From: Allacma fusca
Lineage: Eukaryota > Arthropoda > Collembola > Symphypleona > Sminthuridae
Assembly: GCA_947179485.1 (NCBI GenBank)
Contig: OX359246.1
Span: 10,168,001 to 10,232,000, forward strand
DNA length: 64,000 nt
Direction: 5' to 3'
Shown: positions 9,404 to 20,507 of the stretch, piece by piece
Layout of the letters: every line of letters starts with the position of its first letter
How positions within the stretch are numbered: position 1 is the stretch's first letter
Translations under genes and position numbers: made by a program
Notes under the pieces: model-generated
The model's database searches: none
What the model saw: the letters and a program-made list of their open reading frames with translations, nothing else
Told to the model about the DNA's origin: nothing

Positions 9404-12232
9404 ATGAGAGGTACGAAAAATTACTTTTAAAATTGCGTAAATATTTAGGGTAGGGAAATAATTTATTAAAATTTTGATTCATCACATTAGTGCAAAGGAA
9501 CTTGGTGTCTGGTGCAAGGTTTAGAAAATACGTATGAGTATTCTTTCATGATAAATATTTTGTATAAATTTGCAATTTACAGCCAGCAAGAGCCTTCTGA
9601 TAAACGGACGAACATGCGCGGAATCAAATAAAAATAATAGGATGCTGGACGACGCAAACATTATAATTACAAGTAAAATAAAACTATATCTCAGCAAGGC
9701 ACTAAACATTGGTGTGCCAACAGGTGCACAACCATTTAAATGGAACAAAAAACTTCAAAGAACAGAAATGGGATCAAGTCGTCAACAGGTCCTCTGGCGG
9801 TTGAATATGGTCCTTGCATTGTCTCATGCAATTTTTGTCTACATTCGATGCATTCAGATTGAGCTGGAAATTATCCCTGTAACCAAATACCAACAATTTT
9901 ACATGAGGTTCATGGCAGTATGTTATTCACTGGGTGGTTTGCTTCATTTTGGAGTAATTTACAAGAGGACTGATATAGTTGCACTCATCAACAAGTACAT
10001 GGAAACGATCGCAAACTTTGAACGTAAGTACTTTCTACTCGCCAGAAGTTTTCCTAATAATTAAAAAAAATGGGGCTCGACATTAGTTACCGCCAGATAG
10101 TTTAATCTTCATATGCATGTCCGTTCCAGCTTCTTTTACGAGCACGGTTATATCGAGAGTTCACCTAAGTTTATTAATGCTTGGTTAAATAAATTTCTTG
10201 AAGGGAGATGTGCCGAAGGGAATGCTAGGTCTCCAAAAATTATCACTGTCATTGAAGTAATGATGCAACTGGTAAATCACAGCTTTCGGGGTGTGTGGCT
10301 TGTAATGACGGTTCTGGCATCAGCAAGGCCCAGATCGCAGGAGCAATTCTCATCAATATTTTTGGACGATGACTCTCAAAGCCGGTTTTACATTACTGTG
10401 TTAATTTTGAATGAAGTATTCATGGCTCATATCATTTACGTTTTCTACGCATCCGGCACTGTCGTAACACAATCCATGATATTTTATATTACATGCTTGG
10501 CGGTACTCGATCTGATTAAAACGTAAGTCTTTGGATATTATAGAATATGTAACGTGGGCAAAAAGGTAAAATGATCTGGTTGATTATTAATTAGTATCAA
10601 AAATCATCTGTATCTCTTGCGTCTCAAACGCAAAATGATCCAATGGTGCATTACAAACAGCTTTTTTAAGCAAAATATTTCACACCCAGTTATACCAAAA
10701 TAATTTACTTGCGCATGGTAGTACAACTTAAACTCGGATGTGCATTTAACAGACCGGTTTAAATTTTCTATTTGAGGTCACAATTTAGCAGTAACCTGAA
10801 ACTTCAAATCAACTTCAAATTCCAGTTTGAACTCAAGGTTATTTCAATTGTAATTTAAAATTTGCTGTATTCTTTAGTTTAAATCAAGTTAAACTTACAA
10901 ATCGAGGTTAACCTCAAATTTATTTAACTTCAACTGAAGGGTCGCATCATATTCAAATGAGAATATCAGCTTAACATAAAATTCGTGTTTCAAGTCAAAT
11001 TTAATTGAACTCGAGTAATATTTCAGTTTAACTCGAATAACACCCCAGTTTAGCTCGAGTGCAACTTAAAACTAGAGATTGAACTCAAATGTAACTTGAA
11101 ATTCAAATTTGTACTCGCGTGAACCTCATGTCGAATTTGAAATTTCAATTTGAGCTTGGAAGTAATTGGTAATTTGAGTTTGAAATAAATTGTTACTTAA
11201 GCGTAATTTGATATTCCAGCTTCAACTCGAGTACATCATCAAGTTGGAGTTTGAACTCAAATGCAACTTCAAAGCAGTTTTAAAAAGTAATTCGTATATT
11301 GCGTTTATTAGAAATTTTATATAAATCATTTTGTTTTTAAAATTGTATGCACTTATTGTCAGTTAATTTTACTTTTAGATGATTTTGATTCTAATCGTAA
11401 ATGCAGCTTAATCATTTCTCCTTTTCAAAGACTAAATGTGTATTTATATTTATTTAACTTATATGTATTAATTTACAATATATTTAAATAAAAATAGAAA
11501 CTATATGCAATGCTAACTTTACTGGCCTGTAAATATTCACTAGAAGCCTTAACCATACTTTCTGAACAGATTCTATGTTGTTAAATAATATTGATAATTA
11601 TCCCAAAATAATTTTATAGATAAAATTTGGTATGATTTTAAGCGTTCATGCTATCTAATAATTCTGAATCACCGTTATTTCGTCACTGAAGGGGCAAAAT
11701 GGTCTACATATGCATGTTTGTGTATAGCACTTTTACTGGATTTAAAATGAAATTTGAATATTTTTTTTACAGTCCAGAAGTATCTCAGGGAGTTGTAATT
11801 AGACAAACGTCGATAGTGTCCACCTGCAGATGGCTTCGTATGATACTGGATCAATTCTGCGAGATTTACGCAGGGTTCGTACTACCGGGTTCTAAACTTT
11901 TACTCATGCTGAGTTGTGTACTTTGCACGTATGGTGCGGTCAAAATGGAGGGATTCCCATCCCTGGCGCTCGTACTTCTCGCTTCTTTCGCCTTTGGGTA
12001 TCTTGTGTTATTTTATACACTTCTGGCTGAAGTTCATGCTCGTAGTTTAGCATTGAAAGTATATTTGAAGGGTTCCCGGATAAGAGACCCATGGCTAGGA
12101 AGAGCGCTGGACTCAGTGCCCATAATGTCCATTAAGCTAAGTCTTGCATATATTATCGACAGAGAAATGATCCTAACTATGGTTAACATTATTGTTAGCC
12201 AAACAATTACATTTTTGTTACTGAATCCATAG
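9404..12232 (+). CDS. Seven-TM chemoreceptor (gustatory-receptor-like), copy 1
   Basis: Four coding exons: 9,404-9,410, 9,583-10,023, 10,204-10,522, 11,773-12,232; 1,227 nt, 408 aa. Donors are GTACGA, GTAAGT, GTAAGT; acceptors end TTACAG, CTTGAAG, TTTACAG. Phases agree throughout and are supported by the same borders in copies 2-4. The protein has several hydrophobic segments (for example VLALSHAIFVYIR, FLDDDSQSRFYITVLILNEVFMAHIIYVFYA, LALVLLASFAFGYLVLFYTLL) and a last membrane segment ending TITFLLLNP, comparable in place to the TYhhhhhQF signature of insect gustatory receptors, though not a close match. Length and topology fit the insect 7TM chemoreceptor superfamily. Expected role: ligand-gated channel or receptor in sensory neuron dendrites. 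The 7-nt first coding exon is unusual. Subfamily is unresolved. Confidence 0.68.
10720..11290. repeat. Degenerate short tandem repeats in intron 2 of copy 1
   Basis: Loosely repeated words such as TTGAACTCAA, AACTTCAAAT and ACTCGAGT in about 20-30 bp spacing over nearly 600 bp. No open frame. Copies 2 and 3 do not have it, which explains why intron 2 of copy 1 is so long. Confidence 0.6.
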
Positions 12233-12293
12233 AATGAAGATAAAAATAGGATCGTGCGTTAAGTGGGCGTGCTTCTACTGAATAATTAATTAA

Positions 12294-12310
12294 ATCAATA
12301 AAATAAATTA
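12294..12310 (+). terminator. Poly(A) signals of receptor copy 1
   Basis: Overlapping AATAAAATAAA motifs about 65 bp after the stop codon at 12,230-12,232. Confidence 0.5.
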
Positions 12311-12529
12311 AGTTTCGATTTTCATAAGACTTATTTAATATGGCACAAATGTTGATTAATAAAATTACATTTACTGGACCCTGTTCTGGATTCCGGTTAA
12401 AATATACATAGTTTAACCTATTTATTTAAGCCATTTTCAGTACTTTCACAAAATCCGGTGTCTTTAAAATATGTACCATCGCTCAAGCATGTCATTCTAT
12501 GATTTCGTGCAAATGCAAACCTATTTGGT

Positions 12530-12719
12530 CTACATATGCATGTTTTGTATAGCACTTTTAGGGGATTTAAAATAAAAATTGAATATTTTTTTGCAGTCCA
12601 GAAGCATCTCAGGGAGTTGTAATTAGACAAAAGTCGATAGTGTCCACCTGCAGATGGCTTCGTATGATACTGGATCATTTCTGCGAGATTTATGCAGGGA
12701 TCGTGCTACCCGGTGCAAA
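12530..12719 (+). pseudogene. Truncated duplicate of receptor intron 2/exon 3
   Basis: Matches about 11,697-11,890 of copy 1: the end of intron 2, an acceptor (TTTGCAG) and the first about 40 codons of exon 3 (STCRWLRMILDHFCEIYAG). It breaks off at 12,719 and has no other exons. Bases at the end (ATCGTGCTACCCGGTGC) are closer to copy 2 than to copy 1, so the source may be a third paralogue. Confidence 0.85.
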
Positions 12720-12732
12720 GAAGTGTAGGGTT

Positions 12733-13673
12733 ATGTGGAAGCTGGTAGTGAGAAAAGAGTGGCTGAGGAAAAGGTAGCTCCGCCCACGCGGTAGATTTAG
12801 TAGTTTGAGTTGTACTGGGTGTGTGTGTGGGAGCAGGAGTAACTCAGGTAAGTTTTTTTTCCTTTTTATAATCTTAGTTTAATTAATAATTATTAGTTTA
12901 ACATATAATTTATTATAATTATAACACCAATTTGGGTTTAAAAGAAGCTCTATTTAAAAAATGCACTAACAGGGGAAGTGACAACTAATGTATATAAATG
13001 CAGCTAGAACCTAAAATGACTTGTATTGGGTTCAAGTAATTGTTTGAAATGATTCTTAAGATAACAAACGCAATTGAGGGTTATTAAACATTGTTATTAA
13101 ACTATAGTCGCATTTAAGGCCATATTGAACGTGCTTTGTTTTAGTTTTAGCTCGGGAACACTGACAGGACCAGTGAGAATTAATTAATCCGAACATGACG
13201 ATTTGCAAATGTACATATGAGCAAAGCAAACAAACATCATCGTAGTCAAAATATCAACGGCTGATTATTCAAAGCAGAGATTTAGAGCCAGATGATTTAC
13301 ACGGAAACATTTGTGTAAAACAAAAAAAAAACAAAAAAACTTCGAAAGGATTTTCGAAGTTAACCTTAGGTAACCCCCTGTCAAACTTTCAAAAAAAATC
13401 AAACTTTCAGATGTCCTACTGCCCGAACCCAGAGGAGGTGGCACGAAGTTTGTGGTTTGTGTGAACACTATTAGTAGTGTCTACAAATCCACCAATTTTC
13501 ATTTAGTTCTGCAGTTTACATCAGAAGACTTTGCTTGTTAGCATAATTATTTGAAACGACATTTAGCATAGGTTTCGTAATGACGCTTGGCGTAAGTATT
13601 TGAAGAAATATTTCTTCTTTTTTCTGTCCTAGAATAGGAAGTATCTGCATTCAGTGCTTAGGCGTGTTTTAGT
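12733..13673. other. Non-coding stretch
   Basis: No convincing gene or repeat. One minus-strand frame of 67 codons (13,265-13,468) has no recognisable content and is probably chance. Confidence 0.5.
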
Positions 13674-14140
13674 CGGTAGTTGAAAAAGTTCGGTATCCTG
13701 GTATCCAGGATACTTGGGCAACTGACCCTCACCCGTTGGGCAAATGGATTTGTTGGGCAAGTAAGACTCAGTTGGGCAAATGAAAATTTTCATACCTACT
13801 AGGGGTCGAATTTTTTTTAAAATTAAGTTGGGCAAATAAAATTTTTTTGTACCTACTAGAGGTTCAGTTGGGCAATTGAAAATGTTTGTACCTATTAGAG
13901 GTTCAGGTGGGCAAATGAAAATGTTCGTACCTACTAGGGTTCGAATTTGTTTTGAAATTCAGTTGGGCATTTTTTAAATTCAATTGGGCAAATCAAAATT
14001 CTTGTTCCTAGTACTAGGGGTCGAATTTGTTTTTGAAACCTAGTTGGGCAGGTGCTACTTTCAGTTGACCACCCCTTTGTGGTTGGGCAATTGATCCTTA
14101 TTTTAGGATACTTGGGCATTTAGAACTTTTTCCACTACCG
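13674..14140. mobile_element. Short non-autonomous DNA transposon (MITE), 8-bp target duplication
   Basis: Imperfect inverted ends starting CGGTAGTTGAAAAAGTTC on the left and CGGTAGTGGAAAAAGTTC (complement) on the right. Both sides are flanked by GTTTTAGT (13,666-13,673 and 14,141-14,148), an exact 8-bp duplication. That length fits hAT, P or Merlin type transposases. The core is a minisatellite. No transposase is encoded. Confidence 0.82.
13738..14060 (+). repeat. Minisatellite of TTGGGCAAAT-type units
   Basis: Six to seven degenerate units of roughly 40-60 bp, each with TTGGGCAAATGAAAAT followed by GTACCTACTAGGGGT, and some with a TCGAATTTG block. It lies inside the MITE and has apparently expanded there. 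Confidence 0.8.
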
Positions 14141-14449
14141 GTTTTAGTGTTTTATTTTTCAAAGTTGTTTATGGAAAATCAGGTTCGAAGCTCCGCTCAT
14201 ACTAACCCATGAAACACCCACTACCTTAAATCGAACAAACTATGCGGAATTGTGCTTGGCACTGGTGACAACACACGGAGAAAAAAGATGTAGTGTTTAT
14301 AAGCCATAAACAATATCGATTCTTTTGGTTTTTCAGCTCGCGAAGACCATGAATCAGGCCATGGAATGTTAGCGATGATGACGAGTATCTGTACTTAATC
14401 CCAGGTTCGGACAACGATAAAAGTAATTCATTACTTACTCTTCTGAAAC

Positions 14450-15610
14450 ATTTAAAAATAACCTAAAACACCTTGAACTTTTCGATCGACTATAAACTTA
14501 AAACATTTGTCTTGTCTATCAAACAAAAAACTTTTGAAGAACAACAACTGAAGTTTTTAAAGCAATTCATATTGTAGATTTATTAAGTATGTACGTTAAA
14601 ATAGATTTTAAATGCAATAATAGTTTAGTAACAATATTTTTCATTCCTTTAATTACAGAAACATGTATGAATAAAGCAAATAAAATGCAACCATCACAAG
14701 GGTTGCCGTACCCTCCAAATCGACGGCATCATACTTGCAAATGTATGTGCAATATTCCCCAAACACTGTGATTTATCCAGAATATATAGCTTGTTAAATA
14801 GCCGGTTTTGGTCGACAGATACCGACGCAGGGAAGCATAGCTGTAGCTGCTGGCGTACCCCTTCAAGAATCCACTGATAAACTGATTACGAGAATTGTAA
14901 GATACGAAAGTTTACATATAACTGAATACTGTAGCTTGAACCATTTTTGATTGCTTTCATTGATCATGGCTACCCAGCACCATTAATTAAACCGATTGTT
15001 CTGACATCACCGGAAATACAATCATTAAGGGAAGCGTTACAGCATAACGACTTCTAATATTTTTGTTACAGTTCCTATAAGATAAACAGGTCTAATCAAT
15101 CGGGCGCCAGTTAAATTAGGCATTTAATGTTACACACCTTTATTCAGTCTTTTCATTTGGATTGTCAAGTTTCCTGTAATTAATGAAATAAAAGTTACAC
15201 AACACATTTTCAAACGTAACTGATTAGTTAGCTGGATGGTCGTATATCTGGACGGTAAAGTAAGCTAAATAATAATAGTCATAAATAAAATAATTACTGC
15301 CGTAATTTGACAAGTTTATTTGATCGAAATACATACGTACATAGATGTTTGACAGGCAAATAAAATTGCAAGCATGTATATACAAGAGCCATTCTAAGGA
15401 AACAGACAACTAGAGAAACAATATTGCAAAAAACTTAATTCAGTTCAGCAACGGAAACCTAGTTAAGACAGTTGATCAAAACAAGAATATCTGAATCTAA
15501 AACCGGAAGCAAATATACAGCAATCAATTGAATCAAATTCGAACTTCATTTCAACTTCACTTTGTTTTGGATTTGTATTATTAATTAGATCAAAATATTT
15601 TGAGCCTAAA
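14450..15610. repeat. Duplicated 5' flank of receptor copy 2
   Basis: Blocks match 58,070-58,330 and 60,186-61,020 upstream of receptor copy 3 in the same order, for example GTATGAATAAAGCAAATAAA (14,664 vs 58,246) and ACATCACCGGAAATAC (15,005 vs 60,344). The pogo-like element splits the other copy. No conserved open frame is seen, so this is flanking DNA carried along when the receptor was duplicated. Confidence 0.8.
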
Positions 15611-16446
15611 ATGAAAGGTACGAAAATTTACTTTCAAATTTGAGAAAATAGTTAGGACCAGAAAATAATTTATTAGTCAAGTGATTCATCACATTAGGGC
15701 AAAGGAACTTGGCGTCTGGTGTAAGGTTTAGAAAATACGTATGAGTATTCTCTTATGATAAATATTTTGTATGAATTTGCAATTTACAACCAGAAAGGGC
15801 CATGTGATAAAAGGACGATCATGCGCGGAATCAAATAAATCCAATAAAATAATGGACGACGCAAACGTTATAATTACAAGTAAAATAAAATTATATCTCA
15901 GCAAGGCACTAACAATTGGAGTGACAACAGGTGCACAACCGTTCAAATGAAACAAAAACCTTCAAAGACCAGAAATGGGATCCAGTCGTCAACAGGTCCT
16001 CTGGGGGTTGAATATGGTCCTTGCATTGTCTCATGTAATTTTGTCTACATTCGATGCATTCAGATTGAGCTGGAAATTATCCCTGTAACCAAATACCAAC
16101 ACTTTTACATGAGGTTCATGGCAGCGGGTTATTCAATGGGTGGTTTGCATTATTTTCTAATAATTTACAAGAGGACTGAGATAGTTTCACTCATCAACCA
16201 GTACATGGAAACGATCGCAAACTTTGAACGTAAGTACATTCTACTCGCCAGTAGTTTTCCTAATAATTATAAAAATAGTTGGGCTCGACAGTTTTTACCT
16301 CAAGTTAGTTTAATCTCCATATGTATGTCCATTCCAGCTTCTTTTACGAGCACTGTTATATCGAGAGTTCATAGAAGTTTGTTAATGCTTGGTTAAATGA
16401 ATGTCTTGTATTGAAGGGAGATGTGGCGAAGGGAATGCTAGGTCTC
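15611..16446 (+). pseudogene. Chemoreceptor copy 2, 5' part, interrupted by the Polinton
   Basis: Aligns with copy 1: first exon 15,611-15,617 (ATG AAA G), exon 2 region to the donor at 16,230, and the first 30 bp of exon 3 (16,417-16,446). Damage independent of the insertion: the acceptor before exon 2 is changed (TTACAG to TTACAA near 15,786), a TGG codon is TGA in the sequence after GCACAACCGTTCAAA near 15,947, and one T is missing in the run near 16,040 (CATGTAATTTTGTC against CATGCAATTTTTGTC in copy 1). The 3' part resumes at 39,351. The gene has therefore been lost by several hits. Confidence 0.9.
16441..16446. repeat. Left target site duplication of the Polinton
   Basis: GGTCTC, repeated at 39,351-39,356. 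The uninterrupted copy 1 has a single GGTCTC (10,228-10,233) in the same context: GCTA before, CAAAAATTAT after. Confidence 0.97.
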
Positions 16447-16597
16447 AGTAGTTAGGTTTGGATACCTTTTTTTAGGACGTGTCGGTGGATGGGATTTTTT
16501 TACCCGTGAGTCGGATAGGAATTTTTGGCGTGGTCCTATCCTTTAACACACCGGTCCTATCCTTTAACATGTGTGTGTGTGTTAAAGAATAGGAAGA
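16447..16597 (+). repeat. Left terminal inverted repeat of the Polinton
   Basis: Starts AGTAGTTAG and shares with the complement of the right end the blocks GGATAGGAATTTTT-like and GGTCCTATCCTTTAACA. It holds one extra about 24-bp copy of the CGGTCCTATCCTTTAACA block plus a (GT)n run, so it is longer than the right repeat. Confidence 0.92.
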
Positions 16598-16612
16598 AGG
16601 ATGCTTGAGCTT

Positions 16613-16682
16613 GGCCCGAACACTGGAAAAACAGGAGGTAGTACAATAAATTTGTGCTGCTTCCTTCAGCGTTCGGGTCCTT
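16613..16682. repeat. Hairpin next to the left Polinton end
   Basis: GGCCCGAACACTG (16,613 on) pairs with CAGCGTTCGGGTCC (16,668 on), with further pairing of AGGAGGTAG and CTGCTTCCTT in between. Role unknown. Confidence 0.5.
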
Positions 16683-17034
16683 TAAGGGCGGAGATGCAGT
16701 AAATCACTGCAAAGGGTCTTAGCGCTGAGTACTCTGCAGGGATGACATTTATTGCACAGAAGTGCAGCTGCATGAGTACTCAACGACAATTTTTTAATTA
16801 AGCATGAACTTTTGAGTGTGGGAAAAATGCAACGGATAATTTTAGGAAAATCACTTTGGGAGAGGAGATTTCTGATGTGAATGATATGTATAAATTTAGT
16901 TTAACTTTGTGATTGGAGTTGAGCGGGTCCAGAAAAATATTTAGATTGTTGTGAAAAAATATTGTAGTTGTTTGAAAAACTTATATTAATTGCTCAGATA
17001 TCTGGTGATATTTATATGTGAACTTGGTTATTGT

Positions 17035-17245
17035 GAGCTGATTAAAAATCTGGGTTAAAAAATTACTTTCGAACTTGAAAAGAAGAACTGAGGAAAAATT
17101 GTGAATTGTGTGAAACTAAAATCTTCCTCAGTAAGATAAAATTGAGCTGATTAAAATCTGAGTTAAAAATTACTTTCGAACTTGAAAAGAAGAACTCAGG
17201 AAAAATTGTGAATTGTGTGAAACTAAAATCCTTTTCAGCAAGACA
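17035..17245 (+). repeat. Tandem duplication, about 107-bp unit, two copies
   Basis: GAGCTGATTAAAA ... TTACTTTCGAACTTGAAAAG ... GTGTGAAACTAAAATC occurs twice in a row with few differences. No open frame. It lies in the non-coding left part of the Polinton. Confidence 0.9.
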
Positions 17246-17791
17246 AAATATGGGATCATATTCAAAGGTTGGTTCTTATCTGATTCTTTTGTGCACGAAA
17301 ATGTGCATTATTTAATGAGTAAATACAACCAGCGATAAAGCCGTTAGTTTCAGCTTGAACGCAAATTAAGCCTTATTTTATTACAACTCGGAGTAAAAAT
17401 TAATGGCTTGAGCCTGTATAGTCTTAATTCTTCTTAATAGTTTCGTTTCTTATTTGGGCTTATTTACATACATCATGTTCTCCAAAACTTCAAACTAACC
17501 GTATGCTTATAATTGTAAAATATAATAAATTGCAAAACGGGCTCGTTGAATAGACATCCATTTATCTGATAGAGGATCTTGTAGAAGTAAATTTATCTCT
17601 TTATAATTTAAAATATCTTGACATATATATGTTCAGGGCTAATAAATAAACAGGATGAACATCTGCGTATCACCTGAAAATTAAGCATTCTCAGTAAGGA
17701 AATAGGGTGAGGGAGGCGATACTCCGACTTCAATAACTTATTGTGCTCTCATTCCCCACACTAAATTCATTGCAATTTTCTTAAAATTTCC
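17246..17791. other. Non-coding part of the Polinton left arm
   Basis: AT-rich with no gene recognised. A possible acceptor (TTTTCAG, minus strand near 17,683) could belong to a lost downstream exon of the SEC14-like gene. Confidence 0.35.
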
Positions 17792-18373
17792 TTAAACTCC
17801 AAAATGTCTCCAAAATGCCTGGTCAATGTATCGACTGAGATTGTGCAAGCTCTCCCCTCCTTGCTCCACAACTTTCCGTAAGTTTCATTTCCCAAATTCC
17901 ACAACCCAAACTACAGGATTCAAAAGGTTTAAAAATTTTAGAGTTACCAAAGCATTTTATTTAAGAATAATAATAATTATTACAATTCTATAAAATAATT
18001 GACTACACTCAATTGAAAATAAACACTTACTCGGTCTGTTTTCGTCATCATAGCCCGTCAAGTAGTATGGGAATCGAAGCTGGAGATCCACCGGAGGGAC
18101 CCATTTATCTAGAGCGTTGTCAAACTGAAAGCAACAAGTTTTGACATTTAAGGCCTATTCTGATACTCTGCAATATACATATTTTGTACTACAAAATTCC
18201 CACAAAATTGAAAATACCCATTGGATCTATTACACTTGTCAATTAACATCAAAAAAATATTAGAATCAAGAGTTTACCTTCACTACTGCCCGTTTATGTG
18301 GACTATTGCCCGAAACGCAGGAGGACATGGACCACAAAAATAAGACACAGCTAATTAAAATGAACTTCTCCAT
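17792..18373 (-). pseudogene. Secreted CRAL-TRIO (SEC14-like) gene fragment carried in the Polinton
   Basis: Three exons: 18,278-18,373, 18,031-18,124 and 17,792-17,910, with good splice sites (donors GTAAAC and GTAAGT; acceptors CTTTCAG and CTGTAG) and consistent phases. Exon 1 codes for 32 residues that read as a signal peptide (MEKFILISCVLFLWSM). Exon 2 holds KWVPPV and RFPYYLTGYDDENRP, and exon 3 VVEFGK and SLHNLSRYIDQAFW; this succession is typical of the start of the CRAL-TRIO lipid-binding domain in arthropod SEC14-like proteins. A TGA replaces an expected tryptophan codon at 17,885-17,887, and the rest of the domain (about 120 residues) is missing. SEC14-like proteins bind and transfer small lipids; this copy is a broken piece of cellular cargo. 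Confidence 0.72.
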
Positions 18374-20201
18374 CCTAGTCTTTGATAAATTCCTCAAAGT
18401 ATAGAGATTCTGAGAGCGGAGACAGAAATCAGTTGTTGTTTCAGCAATTCCTCAGACTTGAGTATGTAATTATTACTGTCTGTAAAGCAAATAAATTTAT
18501 TCACTCATGGGGTTGTTGCTTGCGCAAGGGAAACATAGTAAAATGTAGATCTTAAAAAGTTAGGGAAAAAATATGACGGAGCTAATTACCCCTGTTGTAG
18601 TTTAAAGAGTAGGGTCCTTTCTCGCAGGAGGAACGGTGGAAAAAAGAGATTTTCGAAAGATTTATCAGGCAGGGCCCTGTGCAAATGGCGATGAAGCTCT
18701 CTTCCCACTGTCGTCAATAGGTGTCCATTAAGAAAAATAATAAATTTGACTTGTACTGTATACAGACAAACTGAATGGAACAATTTGAGAGAGACGGCTT
18801 TCAAATATGTAACCACAAAAACAAAAATTACACACACACACGATATTGTTTCATGAACGTGCGATTGTTACTGCTCTCAACTCCCACAAAGTCTATGGAA
18901 ACTCTCATCCGTCTAATAAACCTCCACAGTCTTTCTTCTCACGGTTGGTGCGTTTCTACGAATCCCTTCAATAAGGGTTGTAATTCTAAAGGAAAATTAT
19001 TATCAAAGGAGTAAGTACTCAGACTTCCCAGGAACTCTACTGTTTTAGTATACTAGAGAAGACAAACAAGAAAAAAAGGAGCCACTCAATTGACAAATAT
19101 AAAAGAGCTTAGAAGCGTCAAACTTTGAAGTGCTATGTACTAAAAAGCACTGTATTCTTAGAAATGTAAAATGTAACACGAACTTATATAAAAATATACA
19201 CGTGCGTCTCCCCGTCTCTGATTTCAAGCTGAGTCAATTTTTAAAGGGTTGACGGGATTTAAGGGCGGCTTTCATTCCAGCCCCAGGTCAGTAAACAATT
19301 GTTACGGCGTAAAAGCCCAGAGTACAGTACATGCAGGGAAGGATCCTTTTTTGTCAACTAACCCTTAGGTTACTTGGGATTTTCCATGGGTGAGAGGGGA
19401 TTTATTCTGAGGATCCTGTTCGAAGGAACCTGTCCAGCTTTGGCTTATCCTAAGGGTTGCTTGTGGAGAGTGATTCAAAAACAATGTTTTAATTCGATAA
19501 AAATAACCATATGTATATACATATAAACTTGTGGTTTCATATGTATGCGGTGTACACCTTTTGGGAGATGCATTTAAAGGGGAAAAGGCTAAAGGCTTTT
19601 AATGACTCATCCTATGTATATACTTATACTTGATAATTTTCTCGAGAGAAATCAATGTAATGTACTTGAAGCCCTTATCTTGTGCTGGTAACCTCCAAAA
19701 GTAATTGTGAACAATTCTGCACTCTAAAGTTTCTTGACTTACGATAATGTGTAGGTAGGATTTGTATCGGTTATAGCATTGACGTACACTGGGACTATAG
19801 AGTACAACCTATGTATGTACGCCCATTACCCACATGTGCACTTAATGCATTAGCACTGGAATAGTGTTCAGTGGTAGTAAACAATTTGGCTGGAAGGTAT
19901 GTTATAGTTGCTCAAGCCTTCTCCTCACAATCAGACTCTCTCCCTATTGTGAGCATAAAATATCAGCACTGGCTTCATTGTATCTTAACAATAGGAAAAA
20001 ATACATTCCAATGATGCTACTTGAGTGTATAGGAGATACTGGAAGGAAAACAAGCGGAGTTGGCCATGACCGCTTCTCACACTCGAGCTTTTCTCTTCAA
20101 TGTGACTACTGTTTTTCCAGAGAGCCCTTTACATTTGTCTACAAGTAATTACATATCTCTCCAAGAAAGTATTTTGGTGGATAAAATGCTACTCATTATC
20201 C
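18374..20201. other. Left arm of Polinton, no recognised gene
   Basis: Several short frames on both strands, none with recognisable content. A short (CA)n run sits at 18,831-18,841. Confidence 0.4.
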
Positions 20202-20507
20202 TTAACATGCATTTCCTCCTGGATGATACAGTGCATACGCATACTTCCCCGGCTCGTGGAACTTTATCGTGAGGACATAAAAGAAATTTGGGTCAAGCGA
20301 AATTCTTGCTCTGGGGTTTTTTTCCCAAAAGTCCATGATAGTATTTAAATATCCTTTTTTATACGAAAACAAAACTTTTACAGGGATGTAATTATATGTA
20401 AGTACACCCGAAGAAAAGAAAATTGGAAATTGAGACTCTTCCCGGAACATCTTTCCCCAAAAATCCTCATAAAGATCTCTTAATTTCTGAGTACAATTAA
20501 GTCTCAA
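20202..20507 (-). CDS. Unrecognised exon-like frame
   Basis: About 95 residues from a possible acceptor (TTGTACTCAG near 20,485) to a stop: KLRDLYEDFWGKMF, then FSSGVLTYNYIPVKVLF, FWEKNPRARISLDPN and FHEPGKYAYALYHPGG. Composition is that of a folded, beta-rich protein rather than chance sequence, but I do not recognise the family and see no partner exon for certain. It could be a last exon of cargo like the genes to its right. Confidence is low. Confidence 0.3.
   Translation of the reverse strand: MRLNCTQKLRDLYEDFWGKMFREESQFPIFFSSGVLTYNYIPVKVLFSYKKGYLNTIMDFWEKNPRARISLDPNFFYVLTIKFHEPGKYAYALYHPGGNAC

Noticed and set aside
13738..14060. CRISPR-like regularly spaced repeats
   Set aside because: The units vary in length and sequence, there are no unique spacers, and the array lies within a MITE in animal DNA.
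17803..17879. Plus-strand exon MSPKCLVNVSTEIVQALP with a GTAAGT donor
   Set aside because: It lies exactly antisense to the third exon of the SEC14-like fragment, which has far better family support.
15940..17887. TGA read as tryptophan (altered genetic code)
   Set aside because: Intact genes here end with TGA, for example the helicase at 27,285-27,287, and tryptophan positions are also lost to TAG.
18586..19227. Several short frames on both strands
   Set aside because: None has recognisable motifs, splice partners or conserved copies; likely chance.
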